DNA of 64,000 nucleotides from Nocardia yamanashiensis NBRC 100130 (GCF_001613325.1 NZ_BDCD01000003.1:42411-106410); one strand, 5' to 3'; shown: positions 53,366 through 61,431, numbered from the stretch's first letter. Program-made: numbers and translations. Notes: generated by a model from the sequence alone, not told the origin.

Positions 53366-54205
53366 GTGGTGGCAAATCTCACCGGCACCGACTGGCTGCG
53401 CGAACTGCGTCCCGACCCCGCCCCGCACACCGTGCTGGTCGGATTCCCGCCCGGCGGCGGATCGGCCACCGCCTACCGCGCCCTGGCCCGGCGCTTCGGC
53501 TCCGGCACAGCGGTTTTCGCGGTGCAGTACCCGGGCCGGCAGGATCGGCTGGGGGAGCCGCTGCTGACCGAACTGACCGAACTCGCCGAGCGGGCCGCCC
53601 AGGACATGCTGAGCTGGCCGACGACGCCGCGCCTGGTCATCTTCGGGCACAGCATGGGCGCCACCGTCGCCTACGAGGCCGCGCGCCGGGTGGAAGCCGC
53701 GGGCCGCACCGTCGATCACCTGATCGTGTCCGGCCGCCCCGCACCCGATTTCGCCGAAACCGGACAATTACACCAAGGTCCGGACGCGGACCTGATCAGT
53801 CAACTGGAACTGCTCTCCAACGAACCGGCCTCGGTCGCCATCCTCCGCGAGGAACCCAGCCTCGCCGAACTGGTACTGCCCGCACTGCGCGCCGACTATC
53901 AAGCCGTCGAAACCTACCGCTACCTGCCGGGCGAACCCCTGGCCTGCCCGATCACCGCACTGGTCAGCTCCGAGGACCCCACCGTCACGCCCGACCAGGT
54001 CGCCGGGTGGCGCGCCTTCACCAGCGCCGACTTCGCCACCGAAACCTTCCCCGGCGGCCACTTCTACCTCGACCTGCCCGAAACTCAGCCCGCCGTGGCC
54101 GATTTCATCGCCCGCCGCCTGGCCGGCACCGCGAACCCGATCCAGGCCGCCAGCACCACCAGCGCCACCCCGACCCGCACCAACTCCAGCGCACTGCGCG
54201 GATAG
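53366..54205 (+). CDS. Type II thioesterase (TEII, alpha/beta hydrolase)
   Basis: 279 aa from GTG 53366 with AGGAGG 7 nt upstream. TEII marks: VLVGFPPGGGSATAYRALARRFG, AVQYPGRQDRLGEPLL, the Ser elbow FGHSMGATVAYEAARR, and the catalytic His in FPGGHFYLDL. TEIIs clear mis-primed carriers of NRPS/PKS assembly lines, but no such genes are in this window. Its last ~40 codons overlap the convergent DUF2784 gene by 121 bp; the residues there (SATPTRTNSSALRG) look like a random tail, so the stop has drifted into the neighbour. Confidence 0.9.
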   Translation: MVANLTGTDWLRELRPDPAPHTVLVGFPPGGGSATAYRALARRFGSGTAVFAVQYPGRQDRLGEPLLTELTELAERAAQDMLSWPTTPRLVIFGHSMGATVAYEAARRVEAAGRTVDHLIVSGRPAPDFAETGQLHQGPDADLISQLELLSNEPASVAILREEPSLAELVLPALRADYQAVETYRYLPGEPLACPITALVSSEDPTVTPDQVAGWRAFTSADFATETFPGGHFYLDLPETQPAVADFIARRLAGTANPIQAASTTSATPTRTNSSALRG

Positions 54206-54465
54206 AGCACCCCGGTGATGTAGTGATCGATGAACCCGCTGGGCGGCAATCCGGCCTGCCCGGCGCGGTGCCGCGCCCAATTCTCCAGATCGGTCAGCGG
54301 GCAGTCGAACCCGAACAGCACCGTACTGAAACCCCAGGCGAAGGCGGCCAGATGCAGCCAGATCGTGCGCCGCCAACGCCAGGCCAGGAATCCGCCCACC
54401 ACCACGTACGCCACGAACAGGAAGTGCACGATCGCGGTGGCGTCGGCGAGCAGCCGGTACAGCAT
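54085..54465 (-). CDS. DUF2784 membrane protein
   Basis: 126 aa from ATG 54465. Three to four transmembrane helices: ADATAIVHFLFVAYVVVGGFLAWRW, TIWLHLAAFAWGFSTVLFGFDCPLTDLENWARHRAGQ, and LVRVGVALVVLAAWIGFAVP. DUF2784 signature: W-R-x4-H...G...CPLT-x-LE. Function unknown. Its 3' end overlaps the thioesterase gene on the other strand by 121 bp. Confidence 0.87.
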   Translation of the reverse strand: MLYRLLADATAIVHFLFVAYVVVGGFLAWRWRRTIWLHLAAFAWGFSTVLFGFDCPLTDLENWARHRAGQAGLPPSGFIDHYITGVLYPRSALELVRVGVALVVLAAWIGFAVPARRRAMKSATAG

Positions 54466-54475
54466 GCCCTCCAGC

Positions 54476-54826
54476 CTACGAGGACAGCCGCCGCCCGTCC
54501 CCGAGGTCGGGCAGATCCCCGGTGGCATACCGGGCGTAGGTGGTCTCCGGCTCCACCGTGATCACATCGGTTCTCGCCACCAGCTCACCGGGCACCAGTT
54601 CGCCATCGAAATGCCCGGGGCTGGGGACGATCACCGCCTCCACCCCCAGCCGGTCCACCACCACGCCCAGCCGGTACACCGGGTCCGCGGTACGCGGCCC
54701 GAACACGATGGTCTTGCGTAACTCGTATCCCAGCCGCGCAGCCAGGCTGCGGATCTGCGCCTCGTCCCACTGCTGCCGCTCACCGGACACATCCCGCCGC
54801 AGATAGCCGATCGCGCCTGGCCTCAC
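54476..54826 (-). CDS. Small protein with serine-recombinase N-domain-like fold (degenerate)
   Basis: 116 aa. AIGYLRRDVSGERQQWDEAQIRSLAARLGYELRKTIVFGPR followed by VVVDRLGVEAVIVPSPGHFDGE resembles the first half of a resolvase catalytic domain (Y-x-R-x-S...Q...A...GYEL). The motif around the would-be catalytic Ser is altered (RRDVSGERQ) and there is no DNA-binding domain. Likely a domesticated, non-recombinase relative, common in Nocardia; function unknown. Upstream of DUF2784 with 10 bp between. Confidence 0.6.
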   Translation of the reverse strand: MRPGAIGYLRRDVSGERQQWDEAQIRSLAARLGYELRKTIVFGPRTADPVYRLGVVVDRLGVEAVIVPSPGHFDGELVPGELVARTDVITVEPETTYARYATGDLPDLGDGRRLSS

Positions 54827-54968
54827 CTTTCACCCCTTGCCCCGTTGTTTGCTCGTTCCGGCATGCCATGAGCGTGGCCGAAATCGTCTCCCCGTCCCAG
54901 CCACGGAACCACAACGGAGGTAATACGCTTCCGATACGCACGGTTGCACCCCCAGGGCGGAAGTGGCG

Positions 54969-56312
54969 ATGATCGTCAGCAGATGGACCGGTACGGAAGT
55001 CCGAGCATTGCGCACGGCCGCCCTACGGCTGACGCAAGAGGAGTTCGCCGATGTCGCCGGGTACGTCCCGGCCACCATCCGGAAATGGGAACGGGCGACC
55101 ACCCACCGCCCGATCGTCGGCAAGTCGGCACAAGTGTTGGACACCATCCTCACCCGGCTCGAAACCCCGCAATTGGAACGTTTCACGTCGGCGCTCACCC
55201 CGCCGGACGGACGGCAACCCCAGGCGCAGCCAGCCACCACCCACGGGCACGCCGCGTTCGACGACGGATCACACACCGCGTTCGGTCTCTATTCCTGGGA
55301 GGTCGGTGACGCCGTGAAGAGGCGAGAATTCGGAAAGCTGGCGGCGGTCGGCGCGACGGCGGCCTTTCTCGGTACCGGCGGCGAGCACGTCGGCATGAGC
55401 GATGTGCGGCGGCTGTTGCAGGGCGTGGCCGCCCTCGAACAGGAGGACCAGCGCATCGGCGGCGGCGCGCTGGTGGACTTCGCGGTGGAGCAGCTCGCGA
55501 AAGCCAAACACCGCCTGGACATCTGCGCCTACGACACCCCCACGGGGAACGCCTTCACCAGCGCGGTCGGCGAACTGGCGGTCCAAACCGGTTGGCTGGC
55601 CTACGATTCCGCGCGACATCCGCTGGCCCGGCGTTGCTACGCGGATGCTCTCGCACTGGGCACCGAGGCCGACGACCGCGATCTCATCGCTCACGCCTGC
55701 CTGAGCGCCGCCACCCAGCTGATCTCCCTGTCCCGCATCGGATCCGGCAGCCCCTATCACGCGCTCAAACTGATCGACCGGTCCCGGGACCTGATGCGCG
55801 GCCGCCCGCCCGGCCGCATCCACGCCCTGGTCGCGGTGCGCGATGCCCAGGCGTACGCCATGCTCGCCGACCGGCCCGCCTTCGAACGCGCCATCGCCAC
55901 CGCCTGGCGCGAACTCGACTACGCCACCACCTACGAGGCGCTCGCCGACTGCCCGCAATGGCTGCGCTTCGTCACCCGCCTGGAGATCGTCGGCCACGAG
56001 GCTCGCGGTTGGGCCGACCTGGGCGAATTCGACCGCTCCGTAGCGCTTTTCGAAGGCGCGACCGGCGGTGACGGCGGCGCCCGCAACGACGCCAATCTGC
56101 GCGCCTGGTCGGCCGCCACCCGGGCCCGCATGGGCGATCTGCACGGCGCGCTCGGCGAAGCGCTGCCCGTGGTGGTGGACTTGGCCGAGGTCTCCTCCGC
56201 CCGCACGCTGCGGGTGCTGGAACCGGTCCGGGTGGCCACCACCCACCTGGCGGTCGCCGACGACTTCGGCCGCCAGTTCGATCTCCTGTCTCGGAAAGCC
56301 ATCACCGCATGA
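54969..56312 (+). CDS. XRE-type helix-turn-helix regulator with C-terminal helical repeat (TPR-like) domain
   Basis: 447 aa from ATG 54969 (GTG 54963 is an alternative). N-terminal HTH: VRALRTAALRLTQEEFADVAGYVPATIRKWERATTHR. After a Pro/Ala/Gln linker comes KRREFGKLAAVGATAAFLG, like an internal twin-Arg-type segment seen in this family but not expected to export here. The C-terminal ~280 residues are helical repeats (LARRCYADALALGTEADDRDLIAHACLSAATQLIS). Such regulators are numerous in Nocardia and Streptomyces. Overlaps the following acetyltransferase gene by 4 bp, so the pair is co-translated. Confidence 0.85.
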   Translation: MIVSRWTGTEVRALRTAALRLTQEEFADVAGYVPATIRKWERATTHRPIVGKSAQVLDTILTRLETPQLERFTSALTPPDGRQPQAQPATTHGHAAFDDGSHTAFGLYSWEVGDAVKRREFGKLAAVGATAAFLGTGGEHVGMSDVRRLLQGVAALEQEDQRIGGGALVDFAVEQLAKAKHRLDICAYDTPTGNAFTSAVGELAVQTGWLAYDSARHPLARRCYADALALGTEADDRDLIAHACLSAATQLISLSRIGSGSPYHALKLIDRSRDLMRGRPPGRIHALVAVRDAQAYAMLADRPAFERAIATAWRELDYATTYEALADCPQWLRFVTRLEIVGHEARGWADLGEFDRSVALFEGATGGDGGARNDANLRAWSAATRARMGDLHGALGEALPVVVDLAEVSSARTLRVLEPVRVATTHLAVADDFGRQFDLLSRKAITA

Positions 56313-56884
56313 CCCTCCCGCTCCCCGGTCTCGAATTCCAGCACTTCACCGCCTCGCAGGCGCGCCGGCATCGAGACCTCGTGGAAGACGTGTTCCGCCG
56401 CTCCTACGTCGAGGCCATCGAATCCGGTGACCCGTTCGAATCCCCGGACGCGTTCATGGAACGCTTCGACGCCTACACCGCCCCGTCCCGATCGACCGGT
56501 TTCGTGCTGGTGCTGGCGCATGTCGACGGCAAACCGGCGGGCCAGACCTGGGGCTGGCCACTGGTTCCCGGGTCCGCGTGGTGGCAGCACCTGGTTCTGG
56601 ACGAGGGGGACTTCGCCGAATTCACCGCCGAGACCGGACGGCGCACCTTCGCGCTGTCGGAGATCATGGTCTGCGCCGAGTACGCCGGGCGCGGGCTGGC
56701 GCGCCGGCTGCACGACGAAATACTCGGCAGCCGAACCGAATCGCGCGCCACGCTGCTGGTCGACCCGGCCAACGAGCGCGCCTACGGCCGCTATCTGAGC
56801 TGGGGCTGGCACCGGGTGGGCACCCTGCGTCCGTCCTGGGACGACGCCCCGGAATTCGACGTGCTGCTGCGGGACCTAGCTTAG
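56309..56884 (+). CDS. GNAT-family acetyltransferase
   Basis: 191 aa, ATGA overlap with the regulator gene. LALSEIMV-like core: RRTFALSEIMVCAEYAGRGLARRLHDEILGSRTESRATLLVDPANERAYGRYLSWGWHRVG, with the acetyl-CoA loop AGRGLA. The partner in a two-gene XRE-GNAT unit; substrate unknown. Its stop overlaps the convergent methyltransferase stop by 4 bp. Confidence 0.87.
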   Translation: MTLPLPGLEFQHFTASQARRHRDLVEDVFRRSYVEAIESGDPFESPDAFMERFDAYTAPSRSTGFVLVLAHVDGKPAGQTWGWPLVPGSAWWQHLVLDEGDFAEFTAETGRRTFALSEIMVCAEYAGRGLARRLHDEILGSRTESRATLLVDPANERAYGRYLSWGWHRVGTLRPSWDDAPEFDVLLRDLA

Positions 56885-57654
56885 CCCTGATACACCGATT
56901 CGAGCACCAGATCCCGTAGCAGGGACTGATATTCGACGTGCGTGCGATGCTCGGTGGTCTGCCAGGTGCGGCCCTGCTCCTGCTGCATGTAGCGGCGATA
57001 GCCGGGAGCGCCCGGAACGCCGACATTGTCGGCCAGCACCACACTGCCCGGATGGAACCAGCCGGTGCCGATCAGCGTCTCGAGGTCGGGGAGATAGGCG
57101 TCCTTGTCGTGGTCGATGAAGACGAAATCCAAAGTGCCGGGCCCGAACCCGTGATCGGCGAGCCGGGCCAGGGTCTTGCCGTCGTCACCGATGCTGCCGT
57201 CCACCACGCTCACCCGGTCGGCCAGGCCCGCGTGCGCGATGACGGCGCGGGCGATCTCGGCATTGGCCGGATTGAACTCGACCGAGACCAGCAGATCGTC
57301 GGGGGAGAGGGCGCGGCCGGTGCGGACCGCGCTGTAGCCGCAGTACGCGCCGAGTTCGAGCAGCAGGCGGGGCTTGGCGCGCTCGAGCGCGGCATCGAGG
57401 ATGAGGCCCTTCTCGTCGCCGACGTTCACCAGCATGCGGTGGTCGCGGGCGTAGGCGTCGAAGGCGGCGAGCACGCTGTCGGGGTCGCCGGCGGTCGAGT
57501 GCGCCAGTACGTAGTTGCGGGCCGCGGCCTCCCGGCCGTCGCCCACCTGGCCCGTGCGCACGAAAGTCGGTGCGCCGAGCACGAATCGAATCCAGGACCA
57601 TCGCAGGAACGGGACCCGGTCGCGCAGGACCGAGCCAATGCCTTTGCCGCGCAT
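56881..57654 (-). CDS. SAM-dependent O-methyltransferase (catechol O-methyltransferase-like)
   Basis: 257 aa. SAM-binding motif LLLELGAYCGYSAVRTGRAL, acidic VSVEFNPANAEIARAV, and the metal-binding FVFIDHDKDAYLPDLETLIG and GSVVLADNVGVPGAPGYRRYM, as in Mg-dependent COMT-type enzymes and Rv1703c. N-terminal GKGIGSVLRDRVPFLRWSWIRF is membrane-peripheral-looking. Substrate unknown (catechols, lipids). Confidence 0.9.
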   Translation of the reverse strand: MRGKGIGSVLRDRVPFLRWSWIRFVLGAPTFVRTGQVGDGREAAARNYVLAHSTAGDPDSVLAAFDAYARDHRMLVNVGDEKGLILDAALERAKPRLLLELGAYCGYSAVRTGRALSPDDLLVSVEFNPANAEIARAVIAHAGLADRVSVVDGSIGDDGKTLARLADHGFGPGTLDFVFIDHDKDAYLPDLETLIGTGWFHPGSVVLADNVGVPGAPGYRRYMQQEQGRTWQTTEHRTHVEYQSLLRDLVLESVYQG

Positions 57655-57987
57655 AGTGATCGATTATCGCCGACCCAGGTGGGGTGGGGGAGGGGATTGG
57701 TGGATAGAGGCATCTCCACATGCGGATATGCGCAGTTTGGGATGTATGTCCGGGTGTGGCGAGAGTGCAACGCACCGCCGTTAAGGCATGGAACCGATGT
57801 GGTTTCGCGAGGTCATAGGGGGTGACGTCTATAAAAGAGCCCCTAGCGCTGGGTAGTCATCTAACATATCAATACGGAAATATGCGCATCTATGCATAAA
57901 AAGACACCTCAGCAGTCATCACCACACCGCTAAATCACGTTCAAAGAACCAGCAAAAGAGGAGAGGGGGCCGCCGCCCCCTCCGGAC
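57655..57987. other. 333-bp gene-free, AT-richer intergenic region with terminator at its end
   Basis: No supported ORF or RNA gene. The stretch 57850-57960 is unusually AT-rich (ATACGGAAATATGCGC, ATGCATAAAAAG). At 57965-57980 GGGGGC-CGCC-GCCCCC forms a terminator-like hairpin just after the stop of the minus-strand SDR gene (read in that direction). Promoter elements of the methyltransferase gene are probably in the 57655-57750 part but none is distinctive. Confidence 0.55.
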
Positions 57988-59448
57988 TCACCAGTTGGAC
58001 GGTTCGTAGTCCTTGAGGAACACCCCGTGCAGATCGTCGCCGTCTTCACCGCGCACGATCGGGTCGTACACCCGCGCCGCACCGTCGACCAGGTCGAGGG
58101 GAGCGTGGAACCCTTCCTCGGCGAGGCGGATCTTGGTGTAGTGCGGCCGCTCGTCGGTGATCCATCCGGTGTCGACGGCGGTCATGAGAATCCGGTCGGT
58201 CTCGAACATTTCGCGCGCGCTGGTGCGGGTGAGCATGTTCAGCGCGGCCTTGGCCATATTGGTGTGTGGATGGCCCGGCCCCTTGTAGCCGCGGGCGAAG
58301 ACGCCTTCCATCGCGGACACATTGACCACGTACTTGCGCTTGGCCGCGGCCGAGGCCATGGAGGCGCGCAGGCGTGAGATGAGGATGAACGGCGCGACCG
58401 AGTTGCACAGCTGCACTTCGAGCAGTTCGGTGGCGTCGACTTCGCCGACGCCCTGCACCCAGCTGTTGGTGTGCGCGAGGTCGGGTACGAGTCCGCCCGC
58501 GTCGATGGCGACGCCGGCCGAAATGCGTTCGGGCGTGGCCGATCCGGCGACCAGCGCGAGGTCGGTGATGTCCTCGGCGGTGAGCGACGGGGTCAGCGAC
58601 GCGGTGAGCGCGGTCGGGTGCGCTTGCATGGTCTTGCCGAAGGTGACGACGTCGGGCAGGGCGCCGGCGGGCAGCGGTCCGTTCTCGGCTTCGACGAGGG
58701 CGCTGTAGGCGCCGGCGCTGCGGCGCACGGTCTGCGCGGCATTGTTGATCAGGATGTCCAGGGGCCCTTGTGTGGCAACGTCATCGGCGAGGGCGACGAC
58801 CTGGGCGGGATCGCGCAGGTCGATGCCGACGATGCGGAGCCGGTGCAGCCAGTCGGCGCTGTCGGGCTGGGCGGCGAAGCGGCGGATGGCGTCGTTGGGG
58901 AAGCGGGTGGTGATGGTGAGGTGCGCCCCGTCGCGCAGGAGTCGCAGCGCGATGTACATGCCGATCTTGGCGCGGCCGCCGGTGAGCAGGGCGCGGCGGC
59001 CGGTGAGGTCGGTGCGGGCGTCGCGTTTGGCGTGGCTGCGGGCGGCGCAGTCGGGGCAGAGCTGGTGGTAGAAGGCGTCGACGCGGGTGTAGCGCTGTTT
59101 GCAGATGTAGCAGGGGCGCGGGCGGATGAGGGTGCCGGCGCTGCCGTCGGCGGTGGTGGAGCTGATGGGGATGCCGGCGGTCTCGTCGTCGATGCGGTTG
59201 GGCGATCCGGTGGCCGTCGCGGCGACGACGGCCCGGTCGGCGGCGGCGACGGCTTCCCGTGATTCGATGCGCTTGTTGCGCTTGAGCTTCTTGAACATGT
59301 GCCCGACGGCGCGCTGCACGGTGACGGAGTCCGGATGCTTGGCGTCGAGTTGTCCCGCTTGTTCCAGTACGCGCAGGCAGGTGGCCAGCTCGTCGGGGTC
59401 GATGGCCGGTGCGTCGGTCGGGTTTACCGGGGTGGTGTGCTCGGCCAT
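57988..59448 (-). CDS. Zinc-ribbon SDR-family protein lacking the catalytic Tyr
   Basis: 486 aa from ATG 59448 (MAEHTTPVNP); ATG 59502 is a possible longer start. N-terminal ~100 residues are helical (LATCLRVLEQAGQLDAKHPD; HMFKKLKRNKRIESREAV). Then a Cys4 zinc ribbon C113-x2-C116...C131-x2-C134 (CYICKQRYTRVDAFYHQLCPDC) and a C-terminal Rossmann SDR domain with TGGRAKIG, DILINNAAQT and VNVSAMEG. The usual YxxxK reads TNMAK: Thr replaces Tyr, as in a rare SDR subgroup also seen in eukaryotes as far as I recall. Third gene of the operon. Possible non-classical dehydrogenase or NAD(H)/NADPH sensor. Confidence 0.75.
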   Translation of the reverse strand: MAEHTTPVNPTDAPAIDPDELATCLRVLEQAGQLDAKHPDSVTVQRAVGHMFKKLKRNKRIESREAVAAADRAVVAATATGSPNRIDDETAGIPISSTTADGSAGTLIRPRPCYICKQRYTRVDAFYHQLCPDCAARSHAKRDARTDLTGRRALLTGGRAKIGMYIALRLLRDGAHLTITTRFPNDAIRRFAAQPDSADWLHRLRIVGIDLRDPAQVVALADDVATQGPLDILINNAAQTVRRSAGAYSALVEAENGPLPAGALPDVVTFGKTMQAHPTALTASLTPSLTAEDITDLALVAGSATPERISAGVAIDAGGLVPDLAHTNSWVQGVGEVDATELLEVQLCNSVAPFILISRLRASMASAAAKRKYVVNVSAMEGVFARGYKGPGHPHTNMAKAALNMLTRTSAREMFETDRILMTAVDTGWITDERPHYTKIRLAEEGFHAPLDLVDGAARVYDPIVRGEDGDDLHGVFLKDYEPSNW

Positions 59449-59528
59449 CGGGAGGTGCGCTGATCCTTCGTGTGCTGGGTGGGGGACGGTCCATTCTCTC
59501 ATCGGCCGCGGTGTGATCCGGCCGGGGG

Positions 59529-61061
59529 TTATTCGGCGTCGGCGGCGATGGGTTCGAGTTGTGCGGCGTCGTGGTCGCGGCCGAGTTCGCGGGCGCGTTC
59601 GGCGAGCAGGCGCAGCAGGGCGGCCGGGATTTCGTCGCGGACCTGAATGAGGGCCTGCCACACCACGTCCGGGGTGTCGGGGGTGAGCGCGGTGAGGAAT
59701 TCCTCGAGTTCGTCCATGCCGTCGATGAGGTCGAGGACGCGGGCGCGGCCGGCGGGTTCCTGGGCGAGGGCGATGTCGACGAGGGTGTGGATGTTGTCGC
59801 TGCGGGAGGCGGTGAGGACGGCGGCGAGGAGTTGTTCGCGGGTGAGGTCGCCGATGGCGGTCGCGAGGGTGGTTTTGGCGCTCTCGGGCAGGGCGTCGAC
59901 GAGTGGCAGTGCCTGTGACCAGAGTTCGTGTTCGGCGGTGGCGGTAATGACGGCGCGCAGTACCGCGGTGTCCTGCATGACGGGCAGTGCGGCCATGCGG
60001 CGGCGGTTGTCGTCGGTGAGGGCGAGGGCGATGGGGATGAGGGCGTCCCAGAGTCCGGCGGTGTCGGCGTCGCGGATGAGTTCGCCGAGGCGCTGGTCGT
60101 CTTGGTCGCCGACGCGGGTGGCGATGAATTCGAGGGCGGGCGGGGGCAGGTGGGCGGCGAGGGGGAGCAGGTCGGTCCATTGGCCGCCGTCGAGGGCGCT
60201 GTCCATGATGGCGGCGAGGACGGGTTCGGTGTGGACGGCGGGGGTTTCGGCGAACAGGCGCAGGCTGTCGGGGCTCATGGCGCCGGTGATGGGGAGCAGG
60301 GTGCTCCAGGCGTCGAGTTGGTGGACGGCGGTGATGAGGGCGTCGAGGACGTCGGTGCCGAGTCCGGCGGTGATGTCGCCGATCCAGGCGCGGTTGTGGG
60401 GTGCGATGGAGTCGAGCAGGTCGATGCCTTCGGCCCACATGTGCTGGGTGTGGGCGGCGCGGATGACGCCGGGGACGCGGTCGGCGACGATGTGCAGGAC
60501 GTTGTCGATGGCGGTTTTGTCTTCGAGCAGGAAGCCGATGCGCAGTAGGTCGGTGTCGCTCATGATGGGTGCGGCGGCGCGCAGGGCGGGTTCGGGGACG
60601 ACGTGGACGAAGCGGCCCATGGTGATGTGGTCGCCGCGGTGGAGGAGGTCGCGGGCGACGTCGGCGACCATTTTGGCGGGGACGGCGGCGATGATGTCGG
60701 CGGTGCGGCGGGGGTCGAGCAGGACCGCGCATTCGGCGAGGAAGGGTGTGGGCAGGTTCTTGGCGATGTCGATGGCGCGCTGGGGTTCGACGGCGCTGGC
60801 GACGGCGGCGCACAGGACGGGTCCGAAGGCGCGTTCGGCCATTTTGGCGCTGATGCCGACGGGGACGAGTTTGCTGGCGGCGGCGATGCCTTTGAGTCGC
60901 TTGGCGTCTCGGTCGAAGAGCAGGTCGGTGGCGCGTTCGCGGAATTGGCGGATGGCGGTGGGTGGCAGGTCGACGAGGAAGTCGAGTTCGGTGGGGTCGG
61001 TGATGCCGAGCAGGCGCGCGAGTTTGGTGGTTTCGGCGACGGCGACGAGGTGTTCGCTCAT
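59529..61061 (-). CDS. Large helical-repeat protein of unknown function
   Basis: 510 aa from ATG 61061 (MSEHLVAVAETTKLARLLGI), overlapping the small gene upstream by 4 bp. Entirely helical by composition, with regularly spaced ~40-residue units (for example ALPVMQDTAVLRAVITATAEHELWSQALPLVDALPESAKTTLATAIGDL), resembling HEAT/ARM-like or MgtE-N/FliG-like superhelices. No catalytic motif, no membrane segment, no signal peptide. I do not recognise a family. Likely an interaction scaffold for the neighbouring genes; 80 bp separate it from the SDR gene. Confidence 0.7.
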   Translation of the reverse strand: MSEHLVAVAETTKLARLLGITDPTELDFLVDLPPTAIRQFRERATDLLFDRDAKRLKGIAAASKLVPVGISAKMAERAFGPVLCAAVASAVEPQRAIDIAKNLPTPFLAECAVLLDPRRTADIIAAVPAKMVADVARDLLHRGDHITMGRFVHVVPEPALRAAAPIMSDTDLLRIGFLLEDKTAIDNVLHIVADRVPGVIRAAHTQHMWAEGIDLLDSIAPHNRAWIGDITAGLGTDVLDALITAVHQLDAWSTLLPITGAMSPDSLRLFAETPAVHTEPVLAAIMDSALDGGQWTDLLPLAAHLPPPALEFIATRVGDQDDQRLGELIRDADTAGLWDALIPIALALTDDNRRRMAALPVMQDTAVLRAVITATAEHELWSQALPLVDALPESAKTTLATAIGDLTREQLLAAVLTASRSDNIHTLVDIALAQEPAGRARVLDLIDGMDELEEFLTALTPDTPDVVWQALIQVRDEIPAALLRLLAERARELGRDHDAAQLEPIAADAE

Positions 61062-61273
61062 AGTCCCAGGGCTTTCTTGACGGCGGGGCGCATGAGGCGC
61101 GGGACGATGTCGAGGGAGTTGGCGATGGCGGTGTCGAGGGTTTTGCCGCGGTGCTGGAGTGCGGTGGTGAGGAGGCGGTCGAGTTCGGTGTGGTCGGTGT
61201 CGGTGAGTTGGTCGAAGGCCTCGGGGAGTGGTGCTCGCAGTGTGGTGGCGAGTTGTCGCGCGGCGTGTGTCAT
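61058..61273 (-). CDS. Small helical protein at operon head
   Basis: 71 aa from ATG 61273, with GGAAAG 8 nt upstream. MTHAARQLATTLRAPLPEA, DTDHTELDRLLTTALQHRGKTLDTAIANSL then a basic end LMRPAVKKALGL. Predicted all-helical. Its stop overlaps the start of the 510-aa gene. Together they could form a complex. Unknown family. Confidence 0.65.
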   Translation of the reverse strand: MTHAARQLATTLRAPLPEAFDQLTDTDHTELDRLLTTALQHRGKTLDTAIANSLDIVPRLMRPAVKKALGL

Positions 61274-61337
61274 GGGTGTCTTTCCGGTCGTTGCTGCGGC
61301 GGTTTCGTGCCGGTGTGACCCCTGCGCACACCGGTGC

Positions 61338-61416
61338 GTACCGCCGGTACGGTTACCGATACTGGCAGTACGCCGGTCGGGACGCAAGCCGGTGTGCGGT
61401 GGCGTACCGGCGGTAC
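61338..61416. promoter_or_regulatory. Array of GTACCG-N-CGGTAC operators between TetR and the three-gene operon
   Basis: Two perfect 13-bp palindromes GTACCG-C-CGGTAC (61338-61350) and GTACCG-G-CGGTAC (61404-61416), with a shorter one TACTG-G-CAGTA (61360-61370) between; the first two centres are 21 bp apart (two helical turns). The right-hand site overlaps the -35/-10 region of the TetR gene (-10 TACACT, 61420-61425); the left one lies 65 bp before the first gene of the minus-strand operon. Typical for a TetR that represses itself and the divergent operon. Confidence 0.8.
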
Positions 61417-61431
61417 ATGTACACTCGGCGG

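Noticed and set aside
57840..57960. Possible small RNA gene or tRNA in the AT-rich gap
   Set aside because: No cloverleaf, no conserved GGTTCGAATCC-type T arm, no -10 followed by a terminator in either direction could be made out.
59448..60813. Extension of the SDR gene to a 941-residue frame
   Set aside because: The upstream 450 residues are Arg/His/Pro-rich shadow of the 510-aa gene read in another frame; the recognisable SDR protein begins at about 59448.
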